A stretch of 57,284 nt of DNA from Micromonospora orduensis (GTDB lineage: Bacteria; Actinomycetota; Actinomycetes; Mycobacteriales; Micromonosporaceae): the NCBI RefSeq assembly GCF_006228125.1, contig NZ_VDFY01000113.1, forward strand, positions 1 through 57,284, given 5' to 3'. A model generated the notes under the pieces. That model was given only the letters and a program-made list of their open reading frames with translations. It did not search any database and was not told the DNA's origin. The translations under genes were made by a program, and so were the position numbers. Shown piece after piece: positions 7,769-17,464 of this stretch. How positions within the stretch are numbered: the first letter of the stretch is position 1; the number at the start of each line of letters is the position of its first letter.

Positions 7769-8686
7769 TCAGCTCTTGGCCGGCAGTTCCGGGCCGCCGT
7801 CGAGCAGTGCGGCCAGCAGGTCGCCGTACTCCTCGACCCGGTCCAGGACCTCGGCGGCGGTGAACTGGCGGACGGCGGGCCTCCGACCGCGCGCGCCGGC
7901 CTCGACCTCGTCCCAGGTCAACGGCGTCGACACCGACGGCACCGACTGGGCCCGCAGCGAGTACGGCGCGACTGTGGTCTTCGCCGCGTTGTTCTGACTC
8001 CAGTCGATGAAGACCTTGCCCGGGCGCAGGTTCTTCGCCATCTTCGACACGATCAGTTTCGGGTGCGCCTTCTCCAACTCCTGCGCGATCCGCTTGGCGT
8101 AGTCGGAGACGACATCGGACGGCTGGTTGCCGGCGATCGGGCAGCAGAGCTGCATGCCCTTCTTGCCGGACGTCTTCGGGTACGAGTCGATGCCGTCGTC
8201 GGCGAGCCGGTCGCGCATCAGCACCGCCACCGGGCAGCACTCGGCGAGCCCGGCCGGCGGGCCCGGGTCCAGGTCGACGACCATCATGTCGGGGTGCTCG
8301 CCGACCTTCCACTGGGGCGTGTGCAGCTCCAACGCGGCCAGGTTGGCCAGCCAGACCAGGGTGGGCAGGTCGTCGGCGACCACGTAGTCGATGGTCTCCC
8401 GGCCCTTCGTCGAGCCGGGCGCGGGCAGCGTCTCCACCCGCACCCAGTCCGGGGTCGCGGCCGGCTTGTTCTTCTCGAAGAAGGACTTGTCGTCCACCCC
8501 GTTGGGGAAACGGATCCGGGTGACCGGCCGGTCCCGCAGGTGCGGCAGCAGCACCGGCGAGATCCGGGTGTAGTAGTCGATCACCTCGCCCTTGGTGAAG
8601 CCGACCGCCGGATAGAGCACCTTGTCCAGGTTGGAGAGCTCCAGTGGGCGGCCCTCGACGTCCACCCGTAGCCGCTCACCCGGCAT
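7769..8686 (-). CDS. ligD: LigD-type NHEJ polymerase (archaeo-eukaryotic primase fold)
   Basis: This 305-residue protein corresponds to the PolDom of LigD. It fills gaps and adds nucleotides, preferring ribonucleotides, at broken ends bridged by Ku. Family motifs are present: LSNLDKVLYP near the start, ELHTPQW (about 120), the catalytic acidic pair in VVDLDPG (about 135-141), and KTSGKKGMQL (about 170). It stands alone here rather than fused to ligase and nuclease domains. Its ATG at 8686 overlaps the end of the ligase gene by 11 bases, so the two are co-translated. The 3'-phosphoesterase domain of full-length LigD is not encoded in the window. Confidence 0.92.
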   Translation of the reverse strand: MPGERLRVDVEGRPLELSNLDKVLYPAVGFTKGEVIDYYTRISPVLLPHLRDRPVTRIRFPNGVDDKSFFEKNKPAATPDWVRVETLPAPGSTKGRETIDYVVADDLPTLVWLANLAALELHTPQWKVGEHPDMMVVDLDPGPPAGLAECCPVAVLMRDRLADDGIDSYPKTSGKKGMQLCCPIAGNQPSDVVSDYAKRIAQELEKAHPKLIVSKMAKNLRPGKVFIDWSQNNAAKTTVAPYSLRAQSVPSVSTPLTWDEVEAGARGRRPAVRQFTAAEVLDRVEEYGDLLAALLDGGPELPAKS

Positions 8687-9617
8687 CGTCGACCTCCTCC
8701 GGCGGCTTGTCCGGGCGCAGCCGCAGCACCCGGGGGAAGCGCAGCCGGCCGTCGGGGGTGCGCTGGCCGTACTTCACCTCCACCACCACCCGGGGTTCTA
8801 CCCAGATGGCGCCCCGGGCATCCTCGCGCGGCACACCCGCCGCGAACGGCGACGCGCCGGAGCGCAGCGGCTCCAGCTCGGCGAGGAGCGCCCGTTCGAT
8901 GGCCGCGCCGATCCCGCCGCCGACCCGCCCCCGGTAGACCAACCGGCCGTCCGGCCCGGGCACCCCGACCAGCAGGCCGCCGATCCGGCGCGCTCCCGGC
9001 CGCCAGCCGCCCACCACGAAATCGCCTGTCACCTCCAACTTGACCTTCACCCAGTCCGGCGAGCGCACCCCGGGGCGGTAGACGGAGCCGACCCGCTTCG
9101 CCATCACCCCCTCCAGGCCGTGCTCACCTGCCGCCTCGTAGGTGGCCGGGCCGTCGGAGAAGACCGGCGGCACCGCCCACCGGGCACCGCCGAGGGCGAG
9201 CGCGTCCAGTGCCTCGCGGCGGCGCTCGTACGGCCAGCCGGTCAGGTCGTCGCCGTTCCACCGCAGCAGGTCGAAGATCATGTACGTCACCGGCATGACC
9301 GCCGCCAACCGGGCCGCCTTGTTCCGGTCCCGCACGTGCATCCGCTCGGCGAGGGCCGTGAACGACGGCTGCCCACCCTCGCCGAGCAGCACGACCTCGC
9401 CGTCGAACACCGCGTCGTCGACCTGCTCGTGCAGCGTGGCCAGCTCCGGGTACGCGGCGGTGATCTCCGCGCCGGAGCGGGCGTACAGGCGCTGAGCACT
9501 GTCGGAGATGTCGGCGAGGGCACGGATGCCGTCCCATTTGAACTCGTACACCCAGCCGTCACCGGCCGGGAGCGACCCGGTCATCGCGAGCATCGGCTTG
9601 AGCGGCGCGCCGGGCAC
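8676..9617 (-). CDS. ATP-dependent DNA ligase of the LigD/LigC kind
   Basis: This 313-residue protein carries the nucleotidyltransferase motif I (EFKWDGIRA, adenylated Lys27), motif III/IIIa (VFDGEVV, YMIFDLLRWNG), motif IV (LEGVMAKR) and motif V (DWVKVKL), followed by the OB-fold domain. It seals nicks with ATP during non-homologous end joining with Ku and the adjacent polymerase. The start is taken as GTG 9617 (VPGAPLKPML, the usual N-terminus of this family); no Shine-Dalgarno is evident. A longer frame to 9788 would run into the divergent ku gene and is rejected. It overlaps the polymerase gene by 11 bases and is divergent from ku with 85 bases between starts. Confidence 0.9.
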   Translation of the reverse strand: MPGAPLKPMLAMTGSLPAGDGWVYEFKWDGIRALADISDSAQRLYARSGAEITAAYPELATLHEQVDDAVFDGEVVLLGEGGQPSFTALAERMHVRDRNKAARLAAVMPVTYMIFDLLRWNGDDLTGWPYERRREALDALALGGARWAVPPVFSDGPATYEAAGEHGLEGVMAKRVGSVYRPGVRSPDWVKVKLEVTGDFVVGGWRPGARRIGGLLVGVPGPDGRLVYRGRVGGGIGAAIERALLAELEPLRSGASPFAAGVPREDARGAIWVEPRVVVEVKYGQRTPDGRLRFPRVLRLRPDKPPEEVDDAG

Positions 9618-9702
9618 GACCCGACTGTAGTAGCAGGCCGAACACCTCGCGTCCGGTTCTTTCGGATGCGAGCATGGTCGATACCGGGGAAGGGAGCGCA
9701 GG

Positions 9703-10728
9703 ATGCGTGCCATCTGGAAGGGAGCCGTGTCGTTCGGGCTCGTCTCGATCGGGGTGAAGTTGTACTCCGCGACCGAGGAGAAGGACATCCGGTTCCATCA
9801 GGTGCACCGCGAGGACGGCGGGCGGATCCGCTACAAGCGCACCTGCTCGGTCTGCGGCGAGGAGGTCACCTACGACGACATCGCCAAGGGCTACGACATC
9901 GGCGGCGGCGAGATGGTGATTCTCACCGACGAGGACTTCGCCGACCTGCCGCTGACCAGCTCCCGCGCGATCGACGTGCTGGAGTTCGTCCCCGCCGAGC
10001 AGGTCGACCCGATCCTCTACAACAAGGCGTACTTCCTGGAGCCCGAGGGCACGGCCACCAAGCCGTACGTGCTGCTGCGCGACGCGCTAATCGACTCGGA
10101 GCGGGTGGCCATCGTCAAGGTGGCGCTGCGCCAGCGGGAGCAGCTCGCCACGCTGCGCGTGCGTGAGGGTGTGCTGCTGCTCAATACGATGCTCTGGCCG
10201 GACGAGATCCGTACCCCCGACTTCGGGTTCCTCGACGAGGACCTCAAGGTGCGCCCGCCCGAGCTGGCGATGGCCAGTTCGCTTATCGACTCGATGACCG
10301 GCGAGTTCGAGCCGGACGTCTTCACCGACGACTACCGGGCGGCGTTGCAGGAGGTCATCGACGCCAAGGTGGAGGGTCGGGAGGTCGTGCAGCCCGAGGA
10401 GGTCGAGGAGGCCCCGGCCGCGGCGGTCGACCTGATGGCCGCGCTGAAGGCATCGGTGGACCGGGCCCGGGCGGCCCGCGGCGAGCAGCCCGCGCGTGCC
10501 GGCGGCGGTGGCGAGCCGACGCCCATCTCGTCGGCCCGCTCGGCGCAGAAGACGGCCGAGAAGAAGGCGACCAGGGCGCCCGCGAAGAAGGCCGCCGCGA
10601 AGAAGACGGCGGAGAAGAAGACGGCCGAGCCGGCGAAGAAGACCGCCGCCAAGAAGACCCCCGCGAAGAAGGCGGAGCCGGCGAAGAAGACGGCCGCGCG
10701 CAAGACCGCACCCCGCAAGAGCGCCTGA
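9703..10728 (+). CDS. ku: Ku protein, NHEJ DNA-end-binding
   Basis: This 341-residue protein is bacterial Ku, a homodimeric ring that threads onto double-strand break ends and recruits LigD-type polymerase and ligase. The core (about residues 1-250) shows the family start MRAIWKGAVSFGLVSIGVKL, the CSVCGEEV segment, and the AALQEVIDAKVEG region before the ligase-recruiting C-terminus. From about residue 280 a 60-residue tail of KKTA/AKKA repeats follows. Such basic tails are known in actinobacterial Ku and help DNA binding and threading. A GGGAG-type Shine-Dalgarno precedes ATG 9703. It forms a divergent pair with the ligase-polymerase operon, so the module is complete apart from a nuclease domain. 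Confidence 0.96.
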   Translation: MRAIWKGAVSFGLVSIGVKLYSATEEKDIRFHQVHREDGGRIRYKRTCSVCGEEVTYDDIAKGYDIGGGEMVILTDEDFADLPLTSSRAIDVLEFVPAEQVDPILYNKAYFLEPEGTATKPYVLLRDALIDSERVAIVKVALRQREQLATLRVREGVLLLNTMLWPDEIRTPDFGFLDEDLKVRPPELAMASSLIDSMTGEFEPDVFTDDYRAALQEVIDAKVEGREVVQPEEVEEAPAAAVDLMAALKASVDRARAARGEQPARAGGGGEPTPISSARSAQKTAEKKATRAPAKKAAAKKTAEKKTAEPAKKTAAKKTPAKKAEPAKKTAARKTAPRKSA

Positions 10729-10740
10729 CCGTACGCCGCA

Positions 10741-10757
10741 CCGGCGGTGTCCGCCGG
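10741..10757 (+). terminator. Short hairpin after ku
   Basis: CCGGCGG-TGT-CCGCCGG forms a perfect 7-bp stem 13 bases past the ku stop, without a T-tract, as is common in these genomes. Confidence 0.45.
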
Positions 10758-10800
10758 ACCGGGTACGCTCCGCCGGCCAGTGGCCACCGGAGGAGCCCCC

Positions 10801-11439
10801 ATGCCGTACACCCCTGATCTCGGTCGGTTGTTGACGCCCGGCGCCCGTTTCACGGACCAGCACGGCGCGTACCTGATCGAGGTCCATTCGGTGGGCGACA
10901 TCGCGCTGCCGACCGGCCAGGTGGTCGGGTGTGACCCGCTGGTCCGCCCGGACGCCGAGCCGTTCACGGTGACCGTGCCCCCGGGGCGGCATCCGGCCCG
11001 GGCCTGGGTGGCCGCGGTGCTCCGGGAGGACGCCGAGGTGGACCGGCGGGTCGCCGCGCTGGAGCTGGTGATCTCCGACGGGCCGACGGTCCGCTGGGAG
11101 CCGGCCGTCGTCGGCGACCAGGACGTCGCAGGCCTCGGCGCCGACGACTACTTCGGGTACGGGGTGGACGCGGGCGCCGGCACCCTGGCCGACCCGACGG
11201 CGCTCGCCGTCCTGGAGACCTGGGAAGAGGAGCAGGTCGAGGACGTGTTCATCCCGGCGGAGCTGCCCTCGTCGCCGGTCCCTGGGCTGATCACCGCCGT
11301 CCTGGACGAGGCCACCGGCGCGAACGTCGTAACCGTCGCCACCGGCTGGGGTGACGGTTGCTACGGCACCTGGATCGGCCGGGCCGCCGACGGGCGGGTC
11401 ACCTCGTTCGTGACCGACTTCATGGTCGTCCCGGGATAA
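10801..11439 (+). CDS. DUF4241 domain protein
   Basis: This 212-residue protein matches the DUF4241 family: an N-terminal half with VHSVGDIALPTGQVVGCDPL, then VTVPPGRHPARAWVA, and the C-terminal signature ATGWGDGCYGTWIGRAADGRVTSF-type glycine/tryptophan strand region. The function is not established, though members occur near toxin-immunity and regulatory genes. ATG 10801 has a strong GGAGG eight bases upstream; the in-frame upstream start at 10747 is rejected for lack of one. The protein appears soluble, acidic and cytoplasmic. Confidence 0.82.
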   Translation: MPYTPDLGRLLTPGARFTDQHGAYLIEVHSVGDIALPTGQVVGCDPLVRPDAEPFTVTVPPGRHPARAWVAAVLREDAEVDRRVAALELVISDGPTVRWEPAVVGDQDVAGLGADDYFGYGVDAGAGTLADPTALAVLETWEEEQVEDVFIPAELPSSPVPGLITAVLDEATGANVVTVATGWGDGCYGTWIGRAADGRVTSFVTDFMVVPG

Positions 11440-11575
11440 CCGCCTCCGACGGCGTCCCTGGGCGATCCGTGCCGTCCGGGGCGGGCACGGTGGGCCGCCG
11501 GGCGGGTACCGTGTGCGTCGGCTTTCCCCCCGGCACCGGGTGCCGGCCACACCTTCGCAGCAGGGAGTCGACGAC

Positions 11576-12259
11576 GTGAGCGAGCGGACGCAGCAGAACC
11601 GGTCGGAGGGCCAGAGCCCGGCGACGAAGGCGGGGCGGCGGCTGGCCGCCCAGCTGGCGGAGCAGAAGGCCGCCGAGGCGAAGCGCCGCCGCAACGCGTG
11701 GGCGGGCGGCCTCGCCGGCATCGCCGTGATGGCGCTGCTGATCGGCGGTTTCGTGTGGATCGACAAGACGCGGGGCGACGACGACAAGTCCGCGAACCAG
11801 GCCGCCGCGACCCCGACCGCCTCCGCCGCGGCTCCGGACGCGCCCACCGCGCCGCCCGCCCCGCAGCTGCCCGAGGGCGCCGACCCGGCGCTGGGCAGCA
11901 AGCCGGCGGTGAAGGCGGGCACCGGCGAGCTGAAGAAGCTCACGGTCACCCCGGTGATCAAGGGGACCGGCCCGGCGGTGAAGCAGGGTCAGACGATCAC
12001 TACCAACTACGTGGGCGTGTTCTACAAGGACGGCAAGGAGTTCGACTCGTCCTGGAACGCCGGGCAGCCGGCCTCCTTCCCGATCGGCGTCGGTCAGGTC
12101 ATCCCCGGCTGGGACCAGGGCCTGGTCGGCGTGACCGTGGGCAGCCGGGTGCAGCTCGACATTCCGGGCGAGCTGGCGTACGGCAACGACGAGGCCGCCG
12201 CCGGTGGACGCCCGACCGGCCCGCTGCGCTTCGTGGTGGACGTGCTCGCCGCCCAGTGA
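11576..12259 (+). CDS. Membrane-anchored FKBP-type peptidyl-prolyl isomerase
   Basis: This 227-residue protein has a charged cytoplasmic N-terminus (about 1-38), one transmembrane segment (about 41-62, AGGLAGIAVMALLIGGFVWI), a Pro/Ala-rich spacer (about 75-110), and a C-terminal FKBP domain (about 122-227). The domain carries the usual motifs: NYVGVFYKDGKEFDSSW, FPIGVGQVIPGWDQGLVG, and ELAYGNDEAAAG...GPLRFVVDVL. It should catalyse prolyl isomerisation of exported proteins on the outer face of the membrane. The start is GTG 11576 (VSERTQQ) with GGGAG about ten bases upstream. It stands alone and is followed by a hairpin. Confidence 0.9.
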   Translation: MSERTQQNRSEGQSPATKAGRRLAAQLAEQKAAEAKRRRNAWAGGLAGIAVMALLIGGFVWIDKTRGDDDKSANQAAATPTASAAAPDAPTAPPAPQLPEGADPALGSKPAVKAGTGELKKLTVTPVIKGTGPAVKQGQTITTNYVGVFYKDGKEFDSSWNAGQPASFPIGVGQVIPGWDQGLVGVTVGSRVQLDIPGELAYGNDEAAAGGRPTGPLRFVVDVLAAQ

Positions 12260-12270
12260 CCTGCCCGGAT

Positions 12271-12292
12271 CGTCCCGGTTGTCGCCGGGACG
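12271..12292 (+). terminator. Hairpin after the FKBP gene
   Basis: CGTCCCGG (12271-12278) pairs with CCGGGACG (12285-12292) around a 6-base loop, 12 bases past the stop. Confidence 0.55.
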
Positions 12293-12409
12293 CGATGGAG
12301 TTGTTCACATGGGGCTTCCGGCCCGTCACCCTCCGGCAGTAGGTTCGGCGTCACCCCGGGCGGCCCACCGTCCGGGGTGACCATGCGGACGCGGGACGCG
12401 GAGGTGCAC

Positions 12410-13267
12410 GTGACGGACGAGCCTGGGCGCACGGCCCGGTTGATGTGGACGCACTTCGAGCCGGTGCACGCGGTCACCTACTTCCACCCCCGGGCGCGGG
12501 CCGCGTACGAGGCGGTCGGGCTGCGCGGCTACTGGCGGGGTTACTTCGCCGGGCGGGCCGCCCCGCTGGGTGCCACCGAGGCAGCGCCGGTGATCTCCGC
12601 GTTCTTCACCTTCGCACCGCCGATGGTGACCCGGGCACTGCCGGCGGTGTGGCGGTTGGCCACTCCGCAGGAGGCGCTGCGTGCCCGGCTGACCGGCGCG
12701 GTGCAGGCCCTCGCCGAGCTGACGTACGAGCTGCCGGAGACCCATCTGGCGGAGGCCGCCGACCTGTTGGAACGGGCCGCCGCCGCGGCGCAGACGGCCG
12801 GGCGGCTGCTCGGCGCGGTAAACGCGGCGCTGCCGATCGGGGAGTACCCCCTGGCCCGGATGTGGCAGGCCGCCACCACGCTGCGCGAACATCGGGGCGA
12901 CGGGCACGTGGCGGCGCTGGTGGCCGCCGGCCTGGACCCGGTGGAGACGCTGGCCTGGCGGGTCGCCGTGGACATGTCGCCGCAGAACCTGCTGGGCCGG
13001 GGCTGGTCCGAGGAGCAGTGGCGGGCCGCCCGCGAGCGGTTGGCGCAGCGGGGCTGGTTGACACCGGACGGCACGGCCACCGAGCACGGCCGGGCCGGCT
13101 TCCAGGCGGTCGAGGACGCCACCGACCTGGCCGCCGCCCACCCGTGGCAGGCCCTCGGCCCCGACGACACGGACCGGCTCCGGGAGCTGCTGGAGCCGAT
13201 CGCCAGGTCCTGCCACACGCTGATCCCGGAGGGCAGCCCGATCGGACTGCCCGCGCTGCCCGGCTGA
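12410..13267 (+). CDS. SCO6745-like conserved actinobacterial protein
   Basis: This 285-residue, all-helical, alanine-rich protein has the features of the SCO6745 family: RLMWTHFEPVHAVTYFHP near the start, GLRGYWRGYFAGRAAPLG, then FFTFAPPMVTRALP, and a C-terminal winged-helix-like part with RERLAQRGWLTPDGT. Related proteins are annotated only as conserved hypotheticals, sometimes as MarR-like helix-turn-helix. No enzyme motif is visible. Start GTG 12410 is chosen because GGAGG sits five bases upstream; the in-frame ATG at 12383 is possible. It is followed 32 bases later by the HAD gene, likely one transcript. Confidence 0.75.
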   Translation: MTDEPGRTARLMWTHFEPVHAVTYFHPRARAAYEAVGLRGYWRGYFAGRAAPLGATEAAPVISAFFTFAPPMVTRALPAVWRLATPQEALRARLTGAVQALAELTYELPETHLAEAADLLERAAAAAQTAGRLLGAVNAALPIGEYPLARMWQAATTLREHRGDGHVAALVAAGLDPVETLAWRVAVDMSPQNLLGRGWSEEQWRAARERLAQRGWLTPDGTATEHGRAGFQAVEDATDLAAAHPWQALGPDDTDRLRELLEPIARSCHTLIPEGSPIGLPALPG

Positions 13268-13299
13268 CCGGACACCTCCGGGTCGGGCAGGATGGGCCC

Positions 13300-13953
13300 G
13301 TGGTGGATGCGGTGGTCTTCGACCTGGACGGCGTGATCGTGGATTCCGAGCCGGTGTGGGAGGAGGTCCGGCGGGCGTACGTGGCGGCGCACGGCGGCAC
13401 GTGGCAACCGGACACGCAGCGCCGGTTGATGGGCATGAGCACCGGTGAGTGGGCGCACTACCTCAGCGGCGAGCTGGGGGTGGGCCGCACCGCCGGGCAG
13501 GTCGCCGACGAGGTGGTCGAGGAGATGACCCGGCGTTACCGGGACCACGTACCCCTCATCGACAGCGCCGACGAGGTGGTGCGCCGGCTGGCCGCGCGGT
13601 GGCCGCTGGGGCTGGCCAGTTCGTCGCCGACCCGGCTGATCGCGGCGGCGCTGGCCGCCACCGGCCTCACCGACGCGTTCGTGACGACCCTGTCCACCGA
13701 GGAGACCGAACGCGGCAAGCCGGCCCCGGACGTGTACCTGAGCGTGGCGCGGCACCTCGGCGTCGACCCGGCCCGCTGCGTGGCGGTGGAGGACTCGTCG
13801 AACGGGGTCCGGTCCGCCGCCGCCGCGGGGATGCGGGTGGTGGCGGTGCCGCACGGGTCGTACCCTCTCGACCCGGACGCGGCCGGGCTGGCCGTGGTGT
13901 CGCTTGCCGCGATCGGCGAGCTGACCCCCGAGCTGGTGGACGACCTGGGTTGA
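13300..13953 (+). CDS. HAD-superfamily hydrolase (beta-phosphoglucomutase-like subfamily IA)
   Basis: This 217-residue protein has all HAD motifs: motif I FDLDGVIVDSE (nucleophile Asp about residue 8), motif II LASSSP, motif III with the Lys of ERGKPAPDVYL, and motif IV VEDSSNGVRSAAAAGM. The helical cap between motif I and II is the C1 type of phosphoglycolate phosphatase/beta-phosphoglucomutase relatives. The substrate is probably a small sugar or polyol phosphate but cannot be fixed from sequence. Tandem GTG codons at 13300 and 13303 are the candidate starts, with a weak AGGA upstream. It lies between the SCO6745-like gene and an oxidoreductase gene in the same direction. Confidence 0.9.
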   Translation: MVDAVVFDLDGVIVDSEPVWEEVRRAYVAAHGGTWQPDTQRRLMGMSTGEWAHYLSGELGVGRTAGQVADEVVEEMTRRYRDHVPLIDSADEVVRRLAARWPLGLASSSPTRLIAAALAATGLTDAFVTTLSTEETERGKPAPDVYLSVARHLGVDPARCVAVEDSSNGVRSAAAAGMRVVAVPHGSYPLDPDAAGLAVVSLAAIGELTPELVDDLG

Positions 13954-14022
13954 TCGAGGCTGAGCGGGGTACCGCAGCCGCGGTGCTCGGCGCGGATGCC
14001 GTGCAGGGTGAGGAGACCACGG

Positions 14023-15033
14023 ATGAAAGCCATCGTGTACGAGCGCACCGGCGATCCTTCGGTGCTGAAGCTGGTCGACCGGCCGGTGCCGGAGCCGGGG
14101 GCGGGCGAGGTCCTGGTCCGGGTGGCGGTTTCGGGGGTGAATCCGACGGACTGGAAGTCCCGCCGCAGCGCCGCGCCGGACGGGTGGCAGATCCCCGGGC
14201 AGGACGGCGCGGGTGTGGTGGAGGCGGTCGGCGAGGGGGTCGACCGTGAGTTGATCGGCGAGCGGGTCTGGATCTGGGAGGCGGCCTGGCGGCGGCCGTG
14301 GGGCACCGCTGCGGAGTACACGCTGGTGCCGGTCCGGCAGGTGGTACGCCTGGGTGACGCCTCGTTCGAGGTGGGGGCCAGCCTGGGCATCCCGTTCCTC
14401 ACCGCGCACCGCTGCCTGACCGCTGGGGAGTTCATGCCGGACGTGCTGCGCGCCGGCGCCCTGGCCGATCACACGGTGCTGGTGCAGGGCGGGGCGGGCG
14501 CGGTCGGCAACGCGGCGATCCAGCTCGCCCGCTGGGCCGACGCCACGGTGATCACCACGGTGAGCAGCGCGGAGAAGGCGCAGCTCGCGGCGGCGGCCGG
14601 CGCCTCCCACGTGATCAATTACCTGGAGCAGGACGTGGTCGAGGAGGTCCGCAGGATCGCCCCCGACGGCGTGCACACGATCGTGGAGGTCTCCCCCGCC
14701 CGGAACGCCGCGATCGACGTACAGGTGCTGCGGCACGGCGGCGCGGTCTGCATGTACGCCGACGACGGCGGGGGCGAGGTGACCATCCCGGTCCGGCCGA
14801 TGATGGCGCCGAACGCGCGCTGGCAGTTCGTGCTTGTCTACACCGAGCCGAAGGCGGCCAAGGCGCAGGGGGTGGTCGACGTGGCGGCGGCGGCCAACCA
14901 GGGCGGCATCCGGGTCGGCGCGGACGCGGGTCTGCCGCTGCACCGCTATCCGCTGGCCGGGGCGGCCGACGCACACCAGGCGGTGGAGGACTCGGCGGTG
15001 GGCAAGGTGCTGATCAGCACCAGCGACGCCTGA
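14023..15033 (+). CDS. NADPH:quinone reductase-type MDR oxidoreductase
   Basis: This 336-residue protein belongs to the zinc-independent quinone oxidoreductase branch of the medium-chain dehydrogenase family. It has an N-terminal GroES-like part (MKAIVYERTGDPSVLKL; GVNPTDWKSR; GQDGAGVVEAVG) and a Rossmann domain with VLVQGGAGAVGNAAIQLA (about 155-172). Zinc ligands of true alcohol dehydrogenases are absent. It should reduce quinones or enones with NADPH. GAGGAG lies upstream of ATG 14023. It is the last gene before the strong hairpin shared with the acyl-CoA synthetase gene. Confidence 0.9.
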   Translation: MKAIVYERTGDPSVLKLVDRPVPEPGAGEVLVRVAVSGVNPTDWKSRRSAAPDGWQIPGQDGAGVVEAVGEGVDRELIGERVWIWEAAWRRPWGTAAEYTLVPVRQVVRLGDASFEVGASLGIPFLTAHRCLTAGEFMPDVLRAGALADHTVLVQGGAGAVGNAAIQLARWADATVITTVSSAEKAQLAAAAGASHVINYLEQDVVEEVRRIAPDGVHTIVEVSPARNAAIDVQVLRHGGAVCMYADDGGGEVTIPVRPMMAPNARWQFVLVYTEPKAAKAQGVVDVAAAANQGGIRVGADAGLPLHRYPLAGAADAHQAVEDSAVGKVLISTSDA

Positions 15034-15123
15034 TCGGGTCGCTCACCACCCTATTTCCCCGTCATCAGGACAGAGACGAACAAGTTTCGCAACAATGACA
15101 GTGCGGGTCGCCCCGCGTGGAAC

Positions 15124-15160
15124 GGGCGGCCCCGGCGCGGTGCGAACGCCGGGGCCGCCC
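15124..15160. terminator. Bidirectional hairpin between convergent genes
   Basis: A perfect 14-bp stem, GGGCGGCCCCGGCG (15124-15137) with 15147-15160, lies between the oxidoreductase gene (ends 15033) and the acyl-CoA synthetase gene (ends 15221), so it can stop transcription from both sides. Confidence 0.75.
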
Positions 15161-15220
15161 CCTGGGGAGGAATGTCAGGAGTAATCCCTCACCCAACAGG
15201 CGACGGTGCCCGGAAAAACG

Positions 15221-16870
<1,650 letters not shown>

Positions 16871-16926
16871 GGGTAACAAGCTAGTGTCGCCGGTCACACC
16901 TTGGGAACCCCCGTAAATTGTCGCAG

Positions 16927-17418
16927 GTGAGCATCTCCTGGGCCGATTCGTACGTGGGACAGTTACGCGCGCTCGCCGGGGACCGGACGCTGATGTTCGT
17001 CGGCGCCCGTGCCGTGGTCAGCGACAACGCCGGTCGCATCCTGCTGATCCAACGCTCCGACAACGGCCAGTGGGCCATGCCCGCCGGGGCGATGGAGCTG
17101 GGCGAGTCGATCGCCGACTGCGCGGTGCGGGAGGTCCGCGAGGAGACCGGACTGCGCGCGCTGCGGGTCTGCGCGTTCGCCCTCTACACCGGCCCGGACC
17201 GGACCAGCACCAACATGTACGGGCACACCTACCAGGTCTTCACCACGGCGTTCAAGGTCGAGGAGTGGGACGGGCAGCTCAGCCGGGCCACCGACGAGAC
17301 CACCGACGCCGGCTTCTTCCCCCGGGACCGGTTCCCTACCCCGCTCTCCACCTCGGTAATGGAAACCCTTGCCGACCTGGACGTCTTCGAGCAGACCAAC
17401 CGCCTGATCCTCAAGTAG
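16927..17418 (+). CDS. NUDIX hydrolase
   Basis: This 163-residue protein contains a complete Nudix box: G-AMELG-E, seven residues, then REVREETGL (about residues 55-77), with the metal-binding REVxEE. The N-terminal strand region (VGARAVVSDNAGRILLIQRSDNG) and the preserved PAGAMELGE indicate a nucleoside-diphosphate-linked substrate, not further defined. GTG 16927 is taken as start. TAAATT at 16914-16919 lies 7 bases upstream, so the transcript may be leaderless. It is divergent from the acyl-CoA synthetase gene (56 bases between starts) and convergent with the exporter gene. Confidence 0.9.
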   Translation: MSISWADSYVGQLRALAGDRTLMFVGARAVVSDNAGRILLIQRSDNGQWAMPAGAMELGESIADCAVREVREETGLRALRVCAFALYTGPDRTSTNMYGHTYQVFTTAFKVEEWDGQLSRATDETTDAGFFPRDRFPTPLSTSVMETLADLDVFEQTNRLILK

Positions 17419-17424
17419 GCCGCA

Positions 17425-17455
17425 CCCGGCCCGGCGGGTGAGACGCCGGACCGGG
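17425..17455. terminator. Shared hairpin terminator, NUDIX / exporter
   Basis: CCCGGCCCGGCG (17425-17436) pairs with CGCCGGACCGGG (17444-17455) with one mismatch. It sits between the two converging stop codons (17418 and 17465). Confidence 0.65.
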
Positions 17456-17464
17456 CTGACGACG

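Noticed and set aside
9618..9788. Longer N-terminus for the ATP-dependent ligase
   Set aside because: It would overlap the start of ku on the other strand, and family members begin at the PGAPLKPML region.
10087..11961. 624-residue minus-strand frame across ku and DUF4241
   Set aside because: It covers two well-supported plus-strand genes; the Leu/Arg/Gly repeats are the complement of the Ku Lys/Ala tail.
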